The position numbers and the translations under genes are program-made. 37,064 nucleotides of DNA from Oscillospiraceae bacterium. Its GTDB lineage: Bacteria > Bacillota > Clostridia > Oscillospirales > Ruminococcaceae. Below the pieces are notes generated by a model. It was not told the DNA's origin. It did not search any database and saw only the letters and a program-made list of their open reading frames with translations. Shown here piece after piece: positions 6,787 through 15,026 of the stretch. Numbering within the stretch: the stretch's first letter is position 1; each line of letters begins with the position of its first letter. The DNA lies in NCBI GenBank assembly GCA_900768705.1, contig CAAGEB010000147.1, positions 1-37,064 of the forward strand. The letters run 5' to 3'.

Positions 6787-9411
6787 ATGTATAAATCAGA
6801 GAAAAAATTTTACAAAAAAGCTTTCCTTACGGCTATGCTTATGGCTGTGGTGCTGTTTTTACCCTTTGTGATAATAGACGGCGGATATTTCATATTCTAC
6901 GGCGACTATAACGCTCAGCAGATACCTTTTTTCAAGCTGTGCGTTGAAGCTGTCCGTTCCGGAAATGTGGGCTGGGACTGGCATACGGATCTGGGAGCAA
7001 ATTTTGTGGGAAGTTATACCTACTATACTCTCGGAAGTCCGTTTTTCTGGATAATGACGCTGTTTCCCTCTTCAATTTCTCAGTATCTGATGGCACCTCT
7101 CCTTTGTGTAAAAATCGGACTTATGTCCCTGTTTGCGTTTATGTATATAAGGAGATTTGTCAATAAGCCCGAATCCGCATTGCTGGGCGGAATTCTGTAT
7201 GCTTTCTCAAGCTTCAATCTTTATAATATTTTCTTCCAGTTTCAGGACGCCTTTATGTACTTCCCGCTTATGCTTATCGGTCTGGAGGAAGCGGTTGTAA
7301 ATAAGAGAAGGGGACTGTTTGCCATTACGGTGGCAATAAATTGCCTTGCCAACTATTTCTTCTTTATAGGTCAGTGTATTTTCCTTGTGATTTATTTCAT
7401 CATAAGGTGTATATATGACAAGCAGTTCCGTGTAAATGTAAGGGGATTCCTGTGCCTGGCGTTTGAAAGCGTTGTGGGAGTGATGATAGCAAGCGTGCTT
7501 TTCATTCCGTCCATAATGCAGGTTCTGGATGTACCCCGCTCCACAAACATTCTCAAGGACTGGAGCTTCTTGTTCTTTGGAAACGAACAGCGCTACGGTC
7601 TGCTTCTGGAAAGTATGTTCTTCCCGCCGGAGGTTGCGGCAAGATCCAATATGTTCACCGAAGCGAATGCCAAGTGGTCAAGTGTGGCATTGTACCTGCC
7701 GCTTTTCGGAATGGCAGGAGTGATTGCTTTTATGAAGGGCGCAAAGGGTCACTGGGCAAGGGCGATTATTACGGTATGCCTGATTATGGCTTTTGTTCCG
7801 GGACTGAACGCAATGTTCACGCTCTTCAATAACAACTATTACACCAGATGGTTCTATATGCCGGAACTGATTTTCTGTCTGGCAACGGTATATACGCTTG
7901 AACACGGAGAATTTGACCTGAAGCTGGGTCTGAAATTCAGTGCGGTGGCGGCGGCACTGATAGGCGGTCTGGCGGTATTGGCACCCTTTACCGTGAAATC
8001 CACCGACGAGGACGGCAATTCCGTATCCGAGCTTTATCCCCGTTTCCTTACCGATATGAAGCCCACGGTATGGCTGACGCTGGCTATCTGTGCGGCTTTT
8101 CTGGTGGTTCTGGGAATAATGATAAAGGTTCGTCTCCGATTTACAAAGGCTGATTTTACGAAAAAAGTTACCGTTGCAACCGTAATTTGTTCTATGGTGC
8201 TGGGATATTATTTTATCGGCTACGGCAGGGCGATCGGTCCTTATATCGGCAGATACAACAAAATGGCTTCTGCGGAATTTGATATAGATGATCCGGATTT
8301 CTACCGTATTGAGGGCATTAATGAAACCAACAATTTCAATATGTTCCATAATATGAGTTCTCTCAAGAGCTTTACAAGCATAATTCCGGGTTCCACCTTT
8401 GATTTGTATGATACCTTGGGAATAAAACGGACGGTAAATTCCGCACCGGAGAATAGCTATTATGCTTTCCGTGCCTTTTCACGGGTAAAATATATTATGA
8501 TTCCCAACGATATGGGCGATGAAAAGCGGCAGGAAGCCCTTGATGATTTGAAAATATACGAGTATATGGATACTCAGGGAATGTATGATATTTACAAGAC
8601 CGACTATGCTCTGCCTATGGGATTTGCTTATGATACCTATTTCCCGATAGACAAGGTGAAGGGTTCGGATCACGCAGACAAGCTTATGGTTCGTTCGGCT
8701 TTCCTGACGGATGAACAGGCGGAAAAATATAAGGATATTGTCACCCCGGACGATACCTCCTATGTATTCTCCTACGACCAGTTCAAGCTGGACGCTATGG
8801 ATAAAATTGCAAACGGGGTATCTCAGTTTTCAATCAGCAAAACCGGCTTTACGGCGGTTTCCGATTACGACAGCGATAAGCTGGTGGTGTTCAGCGTTCC
8901 CTATTGCAAGGGCTGGAGTGCCACTGTAAACGGAGAACCTGTGGAGGTTGACAAGATAAACGGAGGTCTTTGCGGTATCAGAATTCCGGGCGGAAACTGT
9001 AATATTTCCTTTACCTATGAAACTCCCGGTTTGAAAATCGGTATTATTGTCACAATTATCGGCGCAGTGCTGTGGGTTGCTTATTTCGTATTCAACCGTT
9101 ATGTAATACGGCATAAATCCCGTGCTTACGCTCACACCTACTATTCCGAACCCAAGGATGTAAAGGCTCACGATTCCTATATCCGACAGCTTACCCGTCA
9201 GATCGGAGATTGCCCCGACAAGGGCTTTGTCAAGGAGGACGACAGGCTGGAATTTCCGGAAATAGGCGAAAGCTTTATGGATACGGAACGGTATGATTTC
9301 AGCAAGCGGGTTCCCAAAAAGCGTACTTCACATATCACCGAGGACGACGAGGCTTTCAGAGTGATGGAGGAGCTGGACAGGGAGAAGAATAAAAAAGATG
9401 ACGATGAATAA
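6787..9411 (+). CDS. YfhO-family polytopic membrane protein (GT-C-like)
   Basis: The 874-residue integral membrane protein opens with a cytoplasmic Lys-rich stretch and a first membrane segment at about 14-32. The DGGYFIFYGDYNAQQIPFF motif at 31-49 is typical of YfhO. About a dozen hydrophobic segments follow, then an extracytoplasmic domain at about 490-750 and a last membrane helix near 752-772. Bacillus YfhO-type proteins are proposed GT-C glycosyltransferases decorating lipoteichoic acid or other envelope polymers at the outer face, but the substrate here is unknown. A highly charged tail of about 100 residues follows the last helix, with TERYDFSKRVPKKRT and an acidic end, and is presumably cytoplasmic. 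CGGAG lies six bases before the ATG. The gene is followed at once by the Nudix gene. Confidence 0.85.
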   Translation: MYKSEKKFYKKAFLTAMLMAVVLFLPFVIIDGGYFIFYGDYNAQQIPFFKLCVEAVRSGNVGWDWHTDLGANFVGSYTYYTLGSPFFWIMTLFPSSISQYLMAPLLCVKIGLMSLFAFMYIRRFVNKPESALLGGILYAFSSFNLYNIFFQFQDAFMYFPLMLIGLEEAVVNKRRGLFAITVAINCLANYFFFIGQCIFLVIYFIIRCIYDKQFRVNVRGFLCLAFESVVGVMIASVLFIPSIMQVLDVPRSTNILKDWSFLFFGNEQRYGLLLESMFFPPEVAARSNMFTEANAKWSSVALYLPLFGMAGVIAFMKGAKGHWARAIITVCLIMAFVPGLNAMFTLFNNNYYTRWFYMPELIFCLATVYTLEHGEFDLKLGLKFSAVAAALIGGLAVLAPFTVKSTDEDGNSVSELYPRFLTDMKPTVWLTLAICAAFLVVLGIMIKVRLRFTKADFTKKVTVATVICSMVLGYYFIGYGRAIGPYIGRYNKMASAEFDIDDPDFYRIEGINETNNFNMFHNMSSLKSFTSIIPGSTFDLYDTLGIKRTVNSAPENSYYAFRAFSRVKYIMIPNDMGDEKRQEALDDLKIYEYMDTQGMYDIYKTDYALPMGFAYDTYFPIDKVKGSDHADKLMVRSAFLTDEQAEKYKDIVTPDDTSYVFSYDQFKLDAMDKIANGVSQFSISKTGFTAVSDYDSDKLVVFSVPYCKGWSATVNGEPVEVDKINGGLCGIRIPGGNCNISFTYETPGLKIGIIVTIIGAVLWVAYFVFNRYVIRHKSRAYAHTYYSEPKDVKAHDSYIRQLTRQIGDCPDKGFVKEDDRLEFPEIGESFMDTERYDFSKRVPKKRTSHITEDDEAFRVMEELDREKNKKDDDE

Positions 9412-9427
9412 ATGTGGGGGTAATAAT

Positions 9428-9973
9428 ATGCGTCTTGAGGAAAAAACAGTCAGCAGTGAACAGAAATATGACGGTAAAATAGTTAAGCTGTTTCTCGACC
9501 ATGCAACGGTGGAGAACGGCGATACCGTTACCCGTGAAGTAATAAAGCACCCCGGCGGAGTTTGCATAGTGCCGCTGGAGGAGGACGGAAATGTTCTTTT
9601 TGTCCGTCAGTTCAGGTATCCTCATCAGCGGGTGCTGCTGGAAATTCCGGCGGGAAAGCTGGAGTACGGCGAGGATCACAGAGCCTGCGGTCTGAGAGAG
9701 CTGAAGGAGGAAACAGGCTGCACCTGCGACAGATTTGATTACCTTGGTTATCTTATTCCCACTCCCGCATACGATACGGAAATAATTCATATGTACCTTG
9801 CCCGCGGGCTTCATTCGGGAGAACAGAAGCTGGATGCGGACGAGTTTCTCGAAGTGGAGAGAATACCCTTGGAAAAGGCAGCGGAAATGATTCTCGGCAA
9901 TGAAATTGCCGACGCTAAAACCCAGGTTGCAATTCTTAAAACAAAGCTTCTTCTTGAAAAAGAAGGAAAGTGA
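9428..9973 (+). CDS. nudF: Nudix hydrolase, ADP-ribose pyrophosphatase type
   Basis: This enzyme likely hydrolyses ADP-ribose (or a related nucleoside diphosphate sugar) to AMP and ribose-5-phosphate. The full Nudix box GX5EX7REUXEEXGU spans residues 76-98: G76, E82, R90-E91-L92, E94-E95, G97. The preceding VRQFRYPHQRVLLEIPAG segment and the Pro-rich TPAYDTEI after the box are typical of the ADPRase subfamily. An upstream ATG at 9398 would overlap yfhO by 14 bases. ATG 9428 is preferred because GTGGGGG lies at 9414-9420 and the protein then begins at MRLEEKTV. The stop abuts the convergent spoVG stop with no spacer. Confidence 0.9.
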   Translation: MRLEEKTVSSEQKYDGKIVKLFLDHATVENGDTVTREVIKHPGGVCIVPLEEDGNVLFVRQFRYPHQRVLLEIPAGKLEYGEDHRACGLRELKEETGCTCDRFDYLGYLIPTPAYDTEIIHMYLARGLHSGEQKLDADEFLEVERIPLEKAAEMILGNEIADAKTQVAILKTKLLLEKEGK

Positions 9974-10231
9974 TTACTGGATATAGTCGTTGTAGGCGCT
10001 GAGTATTCTTTCTTCTATTTCTTCACGGATTGTTGAGGAAATAGGGTGTATAATGTCACGGAAAACTCCGCTTTCTTCCCGTCTGGAAGGCATTGCAACA
10101 AACATTCGTTCGTCTCCTTGAACGAGCTTGATGTCGTGAATGGCAATGGCGTTGTCAATCGTGATGGATACCACCGCTCTCAGCCGACCTTCCTGCATTG
10201 TTTTTCTGATTTTGATGTCGCTTATTTCCAT
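9974..10231 (-). CDS. spoVG: SpoVG family nucleic-acid-binding regulator
   Basis: At 85 residues this is a complete SpoVG, a small DNA/RNA-binding protein that affects septation at sporulation in Bacillus and envelope or virulence traits elsewhere. Diagnostic segments are ISDIKIRK near the start, VVSITIDNAIAIHDIKLVQG (20-39), the MPSRREESGVFRDIIHPI core, and the charged alpha-helical C-terminus. A strong GGAGG lies 7 bases before the ATG. The gene is monocistronic and divergent from murC, and its last base touches the last base of the Nudix gene. A possible sigma-H-like promoter is noted upstream. Confidence 0.96.
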   Translation of the reverse strand: MEISDIKIRKTMQEGRLRAVVSITIDNAIAIHDIKLVQGDERMFVAMPSRREESGVFRDIIHPISSTIREEIEERILSAYNDYIQ

Positions 10232-10285
10232 ATTTGCCTCCGTTTTAATTGTTACGAAATATATTGTGGGATAAACGGGGCAAAT

Positions 10286-10311
10286 TATTCATATCATTAT
10301 TATAATGTCCC
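10286..10311 (-). promoter_or_regulatory. Possible sigma-H-type promoter of spoVG
   Basis: On the minus strand GGGACAT (10311-10305) and ATGAATA (10292-10286) are 12 bases apart. This resembles the RnAGGAwWW and RnnGAAT elements of sigma-H promoters such as Bacillus spoVG. The match to the first element is incomplete, so this is tentative. A TATAAT also lies at 10301-10306 on the plus strand, facing murC, but without a good -35. Confidence 0.3.
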
Positions 10312-10357
10312 GAAAGGGAAAAACTGACTTCGGATTGTATGTTTTACGGAGGAAAAG

Positions 10358-11737
10358 ATGGAAAATTTTCTGAAAGGGAAAAAACATATTCACTTTATCG
10401 GCATAGGCGGCAGCGGAATGTATCCTCTGGCGCAGATTCTTCACACAAAGGGATATTATCTCACCGGTTCGGACAATAATGAAACCTCCACTTTGCAGGC
10501 GGTAAGAAAAATGGGAATTCCCGTTATGCTGGGTCAGGCTGCGGAGAATATTAAGGGAGCGGATCTTATCGTTTATTCCGCCGCAATTATGGAGGATAAT
10601 CCGGAGCTTATTGCCGCCCGTGAAGCGGAAAAGCAGGGGGTTAAGGTGGCGGAGCGAAGCGAGCTTCTGGGGCTTGTTACCGAGCAGTTCAGCAAGGCGT
10701 TCTGCGTTTCGGGAACCCACGGAAAGACCACCACTTCCTCTATGCTCACTATGATTATGCTTGCTGCGGGGATAGATGTTTCCACAGTTATCGGCGGCAA
10801 GCTCAAGGCAATCGGCGGCAGCGGCAGGGCGGGAAAGTCCGAATATATGGTGTGCGAGGCTTGTGAATTTAAGGATACATTTTTGCATCTATTTCCTAAC
10901 ATTTCCGTTATTCTGAATATCGACCGTGACCACATGGATTATTTTAAGAATATGGATAATCTGAAAAATTCATTCCGAAAATTCTGCGGTCTTACCACGG
11001 ATATTATCGTTGCCAACGGTGACGACAAGAACACCGTCGAAGTGCTGAAAACCTGCCAATCCAAGGCGAAAATCATTACCTTCGGAAAATCCGCTTCCAA
11101 TGATTTTTATCCAAAGGATATTGAACAGACCTCGGATTTTTCATGGGATTTTAAGCTTGTTAATCAGGGTGAAGATTTGGGGAAAATTACCATAAATGTT
11201 CCCGGAATACACAATGTTTACAATGCTTCGGCTGCTGCTGCCGCAGCAATTTCCGCAGGTATTCCCTTTGAAGCTGTACAGCAGGGACTGGCAGATTTCA
11301 AGGGTGCAATGCGTCGCTTTGAAAAGCTGGCGGAAATCAACGGAGTTACCTTTGTGGATGATTACGGACACCACCCTGCTGAAATTGCGGCAACATTGAA
11401 AACCGCAAAGGCCATGTCCTTTAAGCGTGTGATTGTGGTACATCAGCCCTTTACCTATTCCAGAACGGCTATGCTGCTGGATGAATTTGCTGCGGCTTTG
11501 TCTATTGCAGACAAGGTGTTCCTGACGGAAATTATGGGCAGCAGGGAGAAAAACACCTACAATATTTACGCCAAGGATCTGGCTGCGAAGATTGACGGCT
11601 GCGAATGGTATCCGACTTTTCCCGAGGTGGCAAAGAGAGTTACGGATTTTGCGGAAAGCGGGGATCTGATAATTACAACAGGCTGCGGCGATGTTTACAA
11701 GGTCGCAGATATGATGATTGATATTATGAAGAAGTAA
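10358..11737 (+). CDS. murC: UDP-N-acetylmuramate--L-alanine ligase
   Basis: MurC adds L-Ala to UDP-MurNAc, the first amino acid of the peptidoglycan stem. The 459-residue protein has the N-terminal UDP-binding Rossmann motif GIGGSGM (15-21), the Mur-ligase P-loop GTHGKTTT (119-126), a VCEACEFKDTF segment typical of Gram-positive MurC, NIDRDHMDYF in the central domain, and DDYGHHPAEI followed by HQPFTYSR in the C-terminal domain. GGAGG lies six bases before the ATG. It heads a plus-strand run with the M20 dipeptidase (four bases downstream), vanY-like and pRiA4b-like genes. Confidence 0.97.
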   Translation: MENFLKGKKHIHFIGIGGSGMYPLAQILHTKGYYLTGSDNNETSTLQAVRKMGIPVMLGQAAENIKGADLIVYSAAIMEDNPELIAAREAEKQGVKVAERSELLGLVTEQFSKAFCVSGTHGKTTTSSMLTMIMLAAGIDVSTVIGGKLKAIGGSGRAGKSEYMVCEACEFKDTFLHLFPNISVILNIDRDHMDYFKNMDNLKNSFRKFCGLTTDIIVANGDDKNTVEVLKTCQSKAKIITFGKSASNDFYPKDIEQTSDFSWDFKLVNQGEDLGKITINVPGIHNVYNASAAAAAAISAGIPFEAVQQGLADFKGAMRRFEKLAEINGVTFVDDYGHHPAEIAATLKTAKAMSFKRVIVVHQPFTYSRTAMLLDEFAAALSIADKVFLTEIMGSREKNTYNIYAKDLAAKIDGCEWYPTFPEVAKRVTDFAESGDLIITTGCGDVYKVADMMIDIMKK

Positions 11738-11741
11738 AGCT

Positions 11742-13145
11742 ATGTCAAAAGAAATACAGGATTATATTTACGGAAGAAAAGATGAGTTCCTTCGAACTCT
11801 CGGAGAGTTGATTGCAATTCCGAGCGTTATGGGAAAAGCAGAGCAGGACGCTCCTTTCGGAGCGGAACCGAAGCGTGCGCTGTTAAAAATGCAGGAATTC
11901 TGCGAGAAAAACGGGCTTTCCGTCAATAATTACGGCAATGCGGTAATTTCCGCCGATTACGCTCCCGAAGGGAATATTGAGCTGGGAATTCTTGCCCACC
12001 TTGATGTGGTTCCGGTTCAGCCCTCGGGGTGGAATACCGACCCATTTATTATGACGGAAAAGGACGGGATTTTATACGGCAGGGGAGTTATTGACGATAA
12101 AGGTCCTGCGGTTGCGGCACTGTTTGCGGTAAAATGCGTCAAAGAGCTGGGAATTCCGCTGAAAACCGGAGTGCGGCTGATTTTCGGTACAAACGAGGAA
12201 AACGGTTCCGATGATCTGCCCTATTATACCAAGGTTGAAAATTATCCGCCTAAGGTGTTTACTCCCGACGGAAGCTTTCCGGTTATCAATATCGAAAAAG
12301 GTATGATGTGTTCTGCTTTTTCCGGGAAATACAACGGAGAGAGCGGATTGATTTCTTTCCACGGCGGGAAAATCAACAATGCGGTTCCCGACCGTGCGGT
12401 TTGTGAATTGACCGGAGTGGATATTGCGGTTCTTGAAAGGGAAATTTCCATAGATAAAAGCGGTGCGGAATTTTCCGTTGAAGAAAAGAACGGCAATGTT
12501 ACTCTTACCTGTAAGGGAAAGCCCGCTCACGCATCTACGCCCGACGCGGGAATAAATGCCGTCGCTGCAATGATTTCGCTGATAAATCGGCTGTCCGAAA
12601 GCGGAGCGGTTTTCCTTTGTGAAAAACAGCGGGAAATATTCCGTGGGTTGGAGAAAATTCTGCCTTTCGGAGAAACTGATGGAGCTTCCTGCGGATTAAA
12701 ATGCCAAGACGACAGCGGAAAGCTTACCTGCGCATTTACAATTTTCGATATGGAACGGGGCGAATGTTCCGGTGCGCTGAATGTGCGTTTTCCCACCTGC
12801 ATAAATCTTGCGGCTGTGGAGGAAAAAGAAACCTCCGCACTTAAATCTGCAGGTCTGGATTTTTCGGGATATTTCGGAGACGAACCTCACATTGTGGACG
12901 AGAACAGCGAATTTGTCCGCACACTGCTGAATGTTTACGAGCGTGTGGAGGGAGAAAAAGGATATTGCATTGCCATCGGCGGCGGAACCTATGTGCATAA
13001 TATCCCGGGCGGCGTTGCATTTGGTGCGGAACGGGGAACTACCGATTATCACATGCACGGCGACAATGAATTTGTGACCGTTGACGAGCTTCTGAAGGAC
13101 GCTGTGCTTTATGCGGAGGCAATATGCGAGATCTGCGGTCAGTAG
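11742..13145 (+). CDS. M20 family dipeptidase (PepV/Sapep type)
   Basis: The 467-residue zinc metallopeptidase of the M20 family resembles PepV/Sapep, which hydrolyses dipeptides including D-Ala-containing ones. Metal-site residues can be read: His86 and Asp88 in LAHLDVVP, Asp118/Asp119 in GRGVIDDKGP, Glu152-Glu153 in GTNEENGSDD, and the C-terminal HGDNEF motif. A lid domain spans about 190-340. It begins four bases after the murC stop, so it is probably translationally coupled, with only a weak site (GAAGAAG) inside the murC end. The position between murC and a D,D-carboxypeptidase suggests a role in recycling cell-wall peptides, which is inference. Confidence 0.9.
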   Translation: MSKEIQDYIYGRKDEFLRTLGELIAIPSVMGKAEQDAPFGAEPKRALLKMQEFCEKNGLSVNNYGNAVISADYAPEGNIELGILAHLDVVPVQPSGWNTDPFIMTEKDGILYGRGVIDDKGPAVAALFAVKCVKELGIPLKTGVRLIFGTNEENGSDDLPYYTKVENYPPKVFTPDGSFPVINIEKGMMCSAFSGKYNGESGLISFHGGKINNAVPDRAVCELTGVDIAVLEREISIDKSGAEFSVEEKNGNVTLTCKGKPAHASTPDAGINAVAAMISLINRLSESGAVFLCEKQREIFRGLEKILPFGETDGASCGLKCQDDSGKLTCAFTIFDMERGECSGALNVRFPTCINLAAVEEKETSALKSAGLDFSGYFGDEPHIVDENSEFVRTLLNVYERVEGEKGYCIAIGGGTYVHNIPGGVAFGAERGTTDYHMHGDNEFVTVDELLKDAVLYAEAICEICGQ

Positions 13146-13178
13146 TGTAAAACAGAATTAAAATGGGGGAAACAGAAA

Positions 13179-14192
13179 ATGAAAAAATCAAATTTAATTT
13201 TAGCGGCAGTTATGGCTGCACTGCTTTGCGGTTGTACTTCAACCGGACTTTCCGACAATGAACAAAGCCTGCCGCTTACATCGGATTTTTCATCCGAGTC
13301 GTCCGAGTCTTCGGATTCGTCAGAATCGGAAGATGCTTCGGAAAGCAGAGGTGATGTTGCCGTAAACGAAAATACCACACTTGCGGAGGAAGAAATGCTC
13401 ACCATTAAAAGCGGTGAAACCCTGTACATAAACGATGGAGCGGAATACACGGTAGAGGGAAGAATTGTCTGCGAAGAGGGTGGAACTATAAAGCTGCAAA
13501 GCGGTGGAAGCCTTTTGCTGAACGGAAGTATTGAGCTGGAGGGAGATTTGTTGTCAGGCGGTTTCCTCGGTATCGGTGAAAGCGGAAGCATAAGCGGCGG
13601 AGGAACGCTGGAGGTTATCAATTCCTTTGACGATATAAATTGTGAGGGAACGGTAAAGGCGCATATAAAGGCTCCTGCTCCCGTGGAGGAAAACGGAATT
13701 ACCACCGTTGGCGGGGTACTTCTTGTAAATAAGAAATATTCTCTTCCGCAGGATTACGGCGACGGTTATCTTACCGATGATACATACAATTCGCTTCTTG
13801 AAATGCGTGAAGCTTCGGGCTACAGTATGGAGATAGTTTCGGGCTTCAGAAGCTATGAAACCCAGGCGGCGATTTTTGACAATTATTGTGCAATTGACGG
13901 TTATGAGGCGGCGTCAACCTATTCTGCGGAACCGGGTCACAGTGAACATCAATCGGGCTTTGCAATGGATGTTACCTCCCTTGATGAGAGCTACGGCGAT
14001 ACGGAGGAGGGAATGTGGCTGGCGGAGCATTGCGCAGAATATGGCTTTATAATCCGCTATCCCAAGGGTAAATCCGATATTACCGGATATATTTACGAGC
14101 CGTGGCATATTCGCTATCTCGGAAAAAGCACTGCGAAGTTGGTTTTCGACAGCGGACTGACGCTGGAAGAATTTCTGGGCGTAGATGGGTGA
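13179..14192 (+). CDS. VanY-like D-alanyl-D-alanine carboxypeptidase lipoprotein
   Basis: The 337-residue exported lipoprotein has a Lys-start signal peptide and a lipobox ending at Cys19 (LLCGC). A Ser/Glu/Asp-rich linker follows (about 36-58). A Gly-rich segment of short repeating beta strands (about 75-147) comes next and looks like a small beta-solenoid. The C-terminal half is an M15B peptidase: zinc ligands His257 (SEHQSG), Asp264 (FAMD) and His310, with Glu307 in YEPWH. Such enzymes trim the terminal D-Ala from peptidoglycan stems outside the membrane. Downstream of murC and the dipeptidase it fits a cell-wall turnover set. The beta-repeat module is not usual for VanY and may hold the enzyme near the wall. 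GGGGGAA precedes the ATG. Confidence 0.88.
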   Translation: MKKSNLILAAVMAALLCGCTSTGLSDNEQSLPLTSDFSSESSESSDSSESEDASESRGDVAVNENTTLAEEEMLTIKSGETLYINDGAEYTVEGRIVCEEGGTIKLQSGGSLLLNGSIELEGDLLSGGFLGIGESGSISGGGTLEVINSFDDINCEGTVKAHIKAPAPVEENGITTVGGVLLVNKKYSLPQDYGDGYLTDDTYNSLLEMREASGYSMEIVSGFRSYETQAAIFDNYCAIDGYEAASTYSAEPGHSEHQSGFAMDVTSLDESYGDTEEGMWLAEHCAEYGFIIRYPKGKSDITGYIYEPWHIRYLGKSTAKLVFDSGLTLEEFLGVDG

Positions 14193-14212
14193 TTTTTTGA
14201 GGAGATATAAAT

Positions 14213-14830
14213 ATGCCGGTACAGGTTTACACATTCAAAATTACATATGCGGGCTGTGATAACAGAATATGGCGGACAGCCGCCGTTTCATCAAATTACA
14301 CTCTTGCCGAACTTGGTTATATGGTGCTTTCAACCTTTGACACGATGGCGTATCATCTGTTCAATATGAAATATAAGAATACATTATATTATCTCTCCGA
14401 GAAATTATTTGAAGACTTGTCCTTATATGACAAGGAAAATTCTTACGATTTGTTGTGGCGGAATAAAATTGGGAAGCTGAATATGAACATAGGCGATACT
14501 ATTGAAATGGTATATGATCCGGGCTGTTGGCAGAAATTCAATATCGTACTTACTGAAATCGGCGATATGCCCAAAGGACATGGACCGTCATATCCGAAAA
14601 TACTTGATGGTGCAGGAAAAGGGATTATTGATGATATGTGTGCTGACCAACTCCTTGAAGTAATTAATAAAATTGACACCGAAGGTCATTCGGAAATTTA
14701 TTACTCCGGCAACGATAATATCAATGTTCCCGAATGGAATTACAGGAATTACGATATTAGATTAGATAATCTTATTCTGAAAATGAATATTGATATGATT
14801 CGTGACGGGTATGAAAAATTCGGGGGATAG
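14213..14830 (+). CDS. Plasmid pRiA4b ORF-3-like protein
   Basis: A 205-residue protein resembling the PRiA4 ORF-3 family, whose function is unknown although members occur on mobile elements. The N-terminal VYTFKITYAGCDNRIWRT and following TLAELGYMVLSTFD match the family pattern, as does the GDTIEMVYDPG strand in the middle (about 94-104), where the family has a YxYDFGD-like motif. Base composition is more AT-rich than in the flanking genes, which hints at acquisition. GGAG lies seven bases before the ATG. It is the last gene before a strong bidirectional terminator. It is 20 bases after vanY, but no functional link is evident. Confidence 0.7.
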   Translation: MPVQVYTFKITYAGCDNRIWRTAAVSSNYTLAELGYMVLSTFDTMAYHLFNMKYKNTLYYLSEKLFEDLSLYDKENSYDLLWRNKIGKLNMNIGDTIEMVYDPGCWQKFNIVLTEIGDMPKGHGPSYPKILDGAGKGIIDDMCADQLLEVINKIDTEGHSEIYYSGNDNINVPEWNYRNYDIRLDNLILKMNIDMIRDGYEKFGG

Positions 14831-14992
14831 CGTATAAATATAGGCGGTATCGTTATCGGCATTTCGGTCGGCGGAGTTGTCTCCGAAAAGTGGAGCATAG
14901 ATTGCTGATTTTTTAACCGAGAATTGTATAGTATTCCGTTGTTACTGCCCCATTATCTCCGATTTCATTCTGCAAACATTTTTTAATAAAGC

Positions 14993-15023
14993 AAAAATGC
15001 ACGGCAAGTCACCGTGCATTTTT
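14993..15023. terminator. Bidirectional intrinsic terminator
   Basis: AAAAATGCACGG (14993-15004) and CCGTGCATTTTT (15012-15023) form a 12-bp perfect stem with a 7-base loop. The A- and T-rich ends serve both directions: the murC-to-pRiA4b run on the plus strand and the sigma/anti-sigma operon ending at 15027 on the minus strand. The stretch 14831-14992 before it holds no convincing gene. Confidence 0.9.
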
Positions 15024-15026
15024 TAA

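Noticed and set aside
14831..14992. Short peptide with a GGIVIGISVGG membrane-like stretch after the pRiA4b-like gene
   Set aside because: It has no start codon with a ribosome binding site and is only about 20 codons long. It may be a gene remnant, but this cannot be supported.
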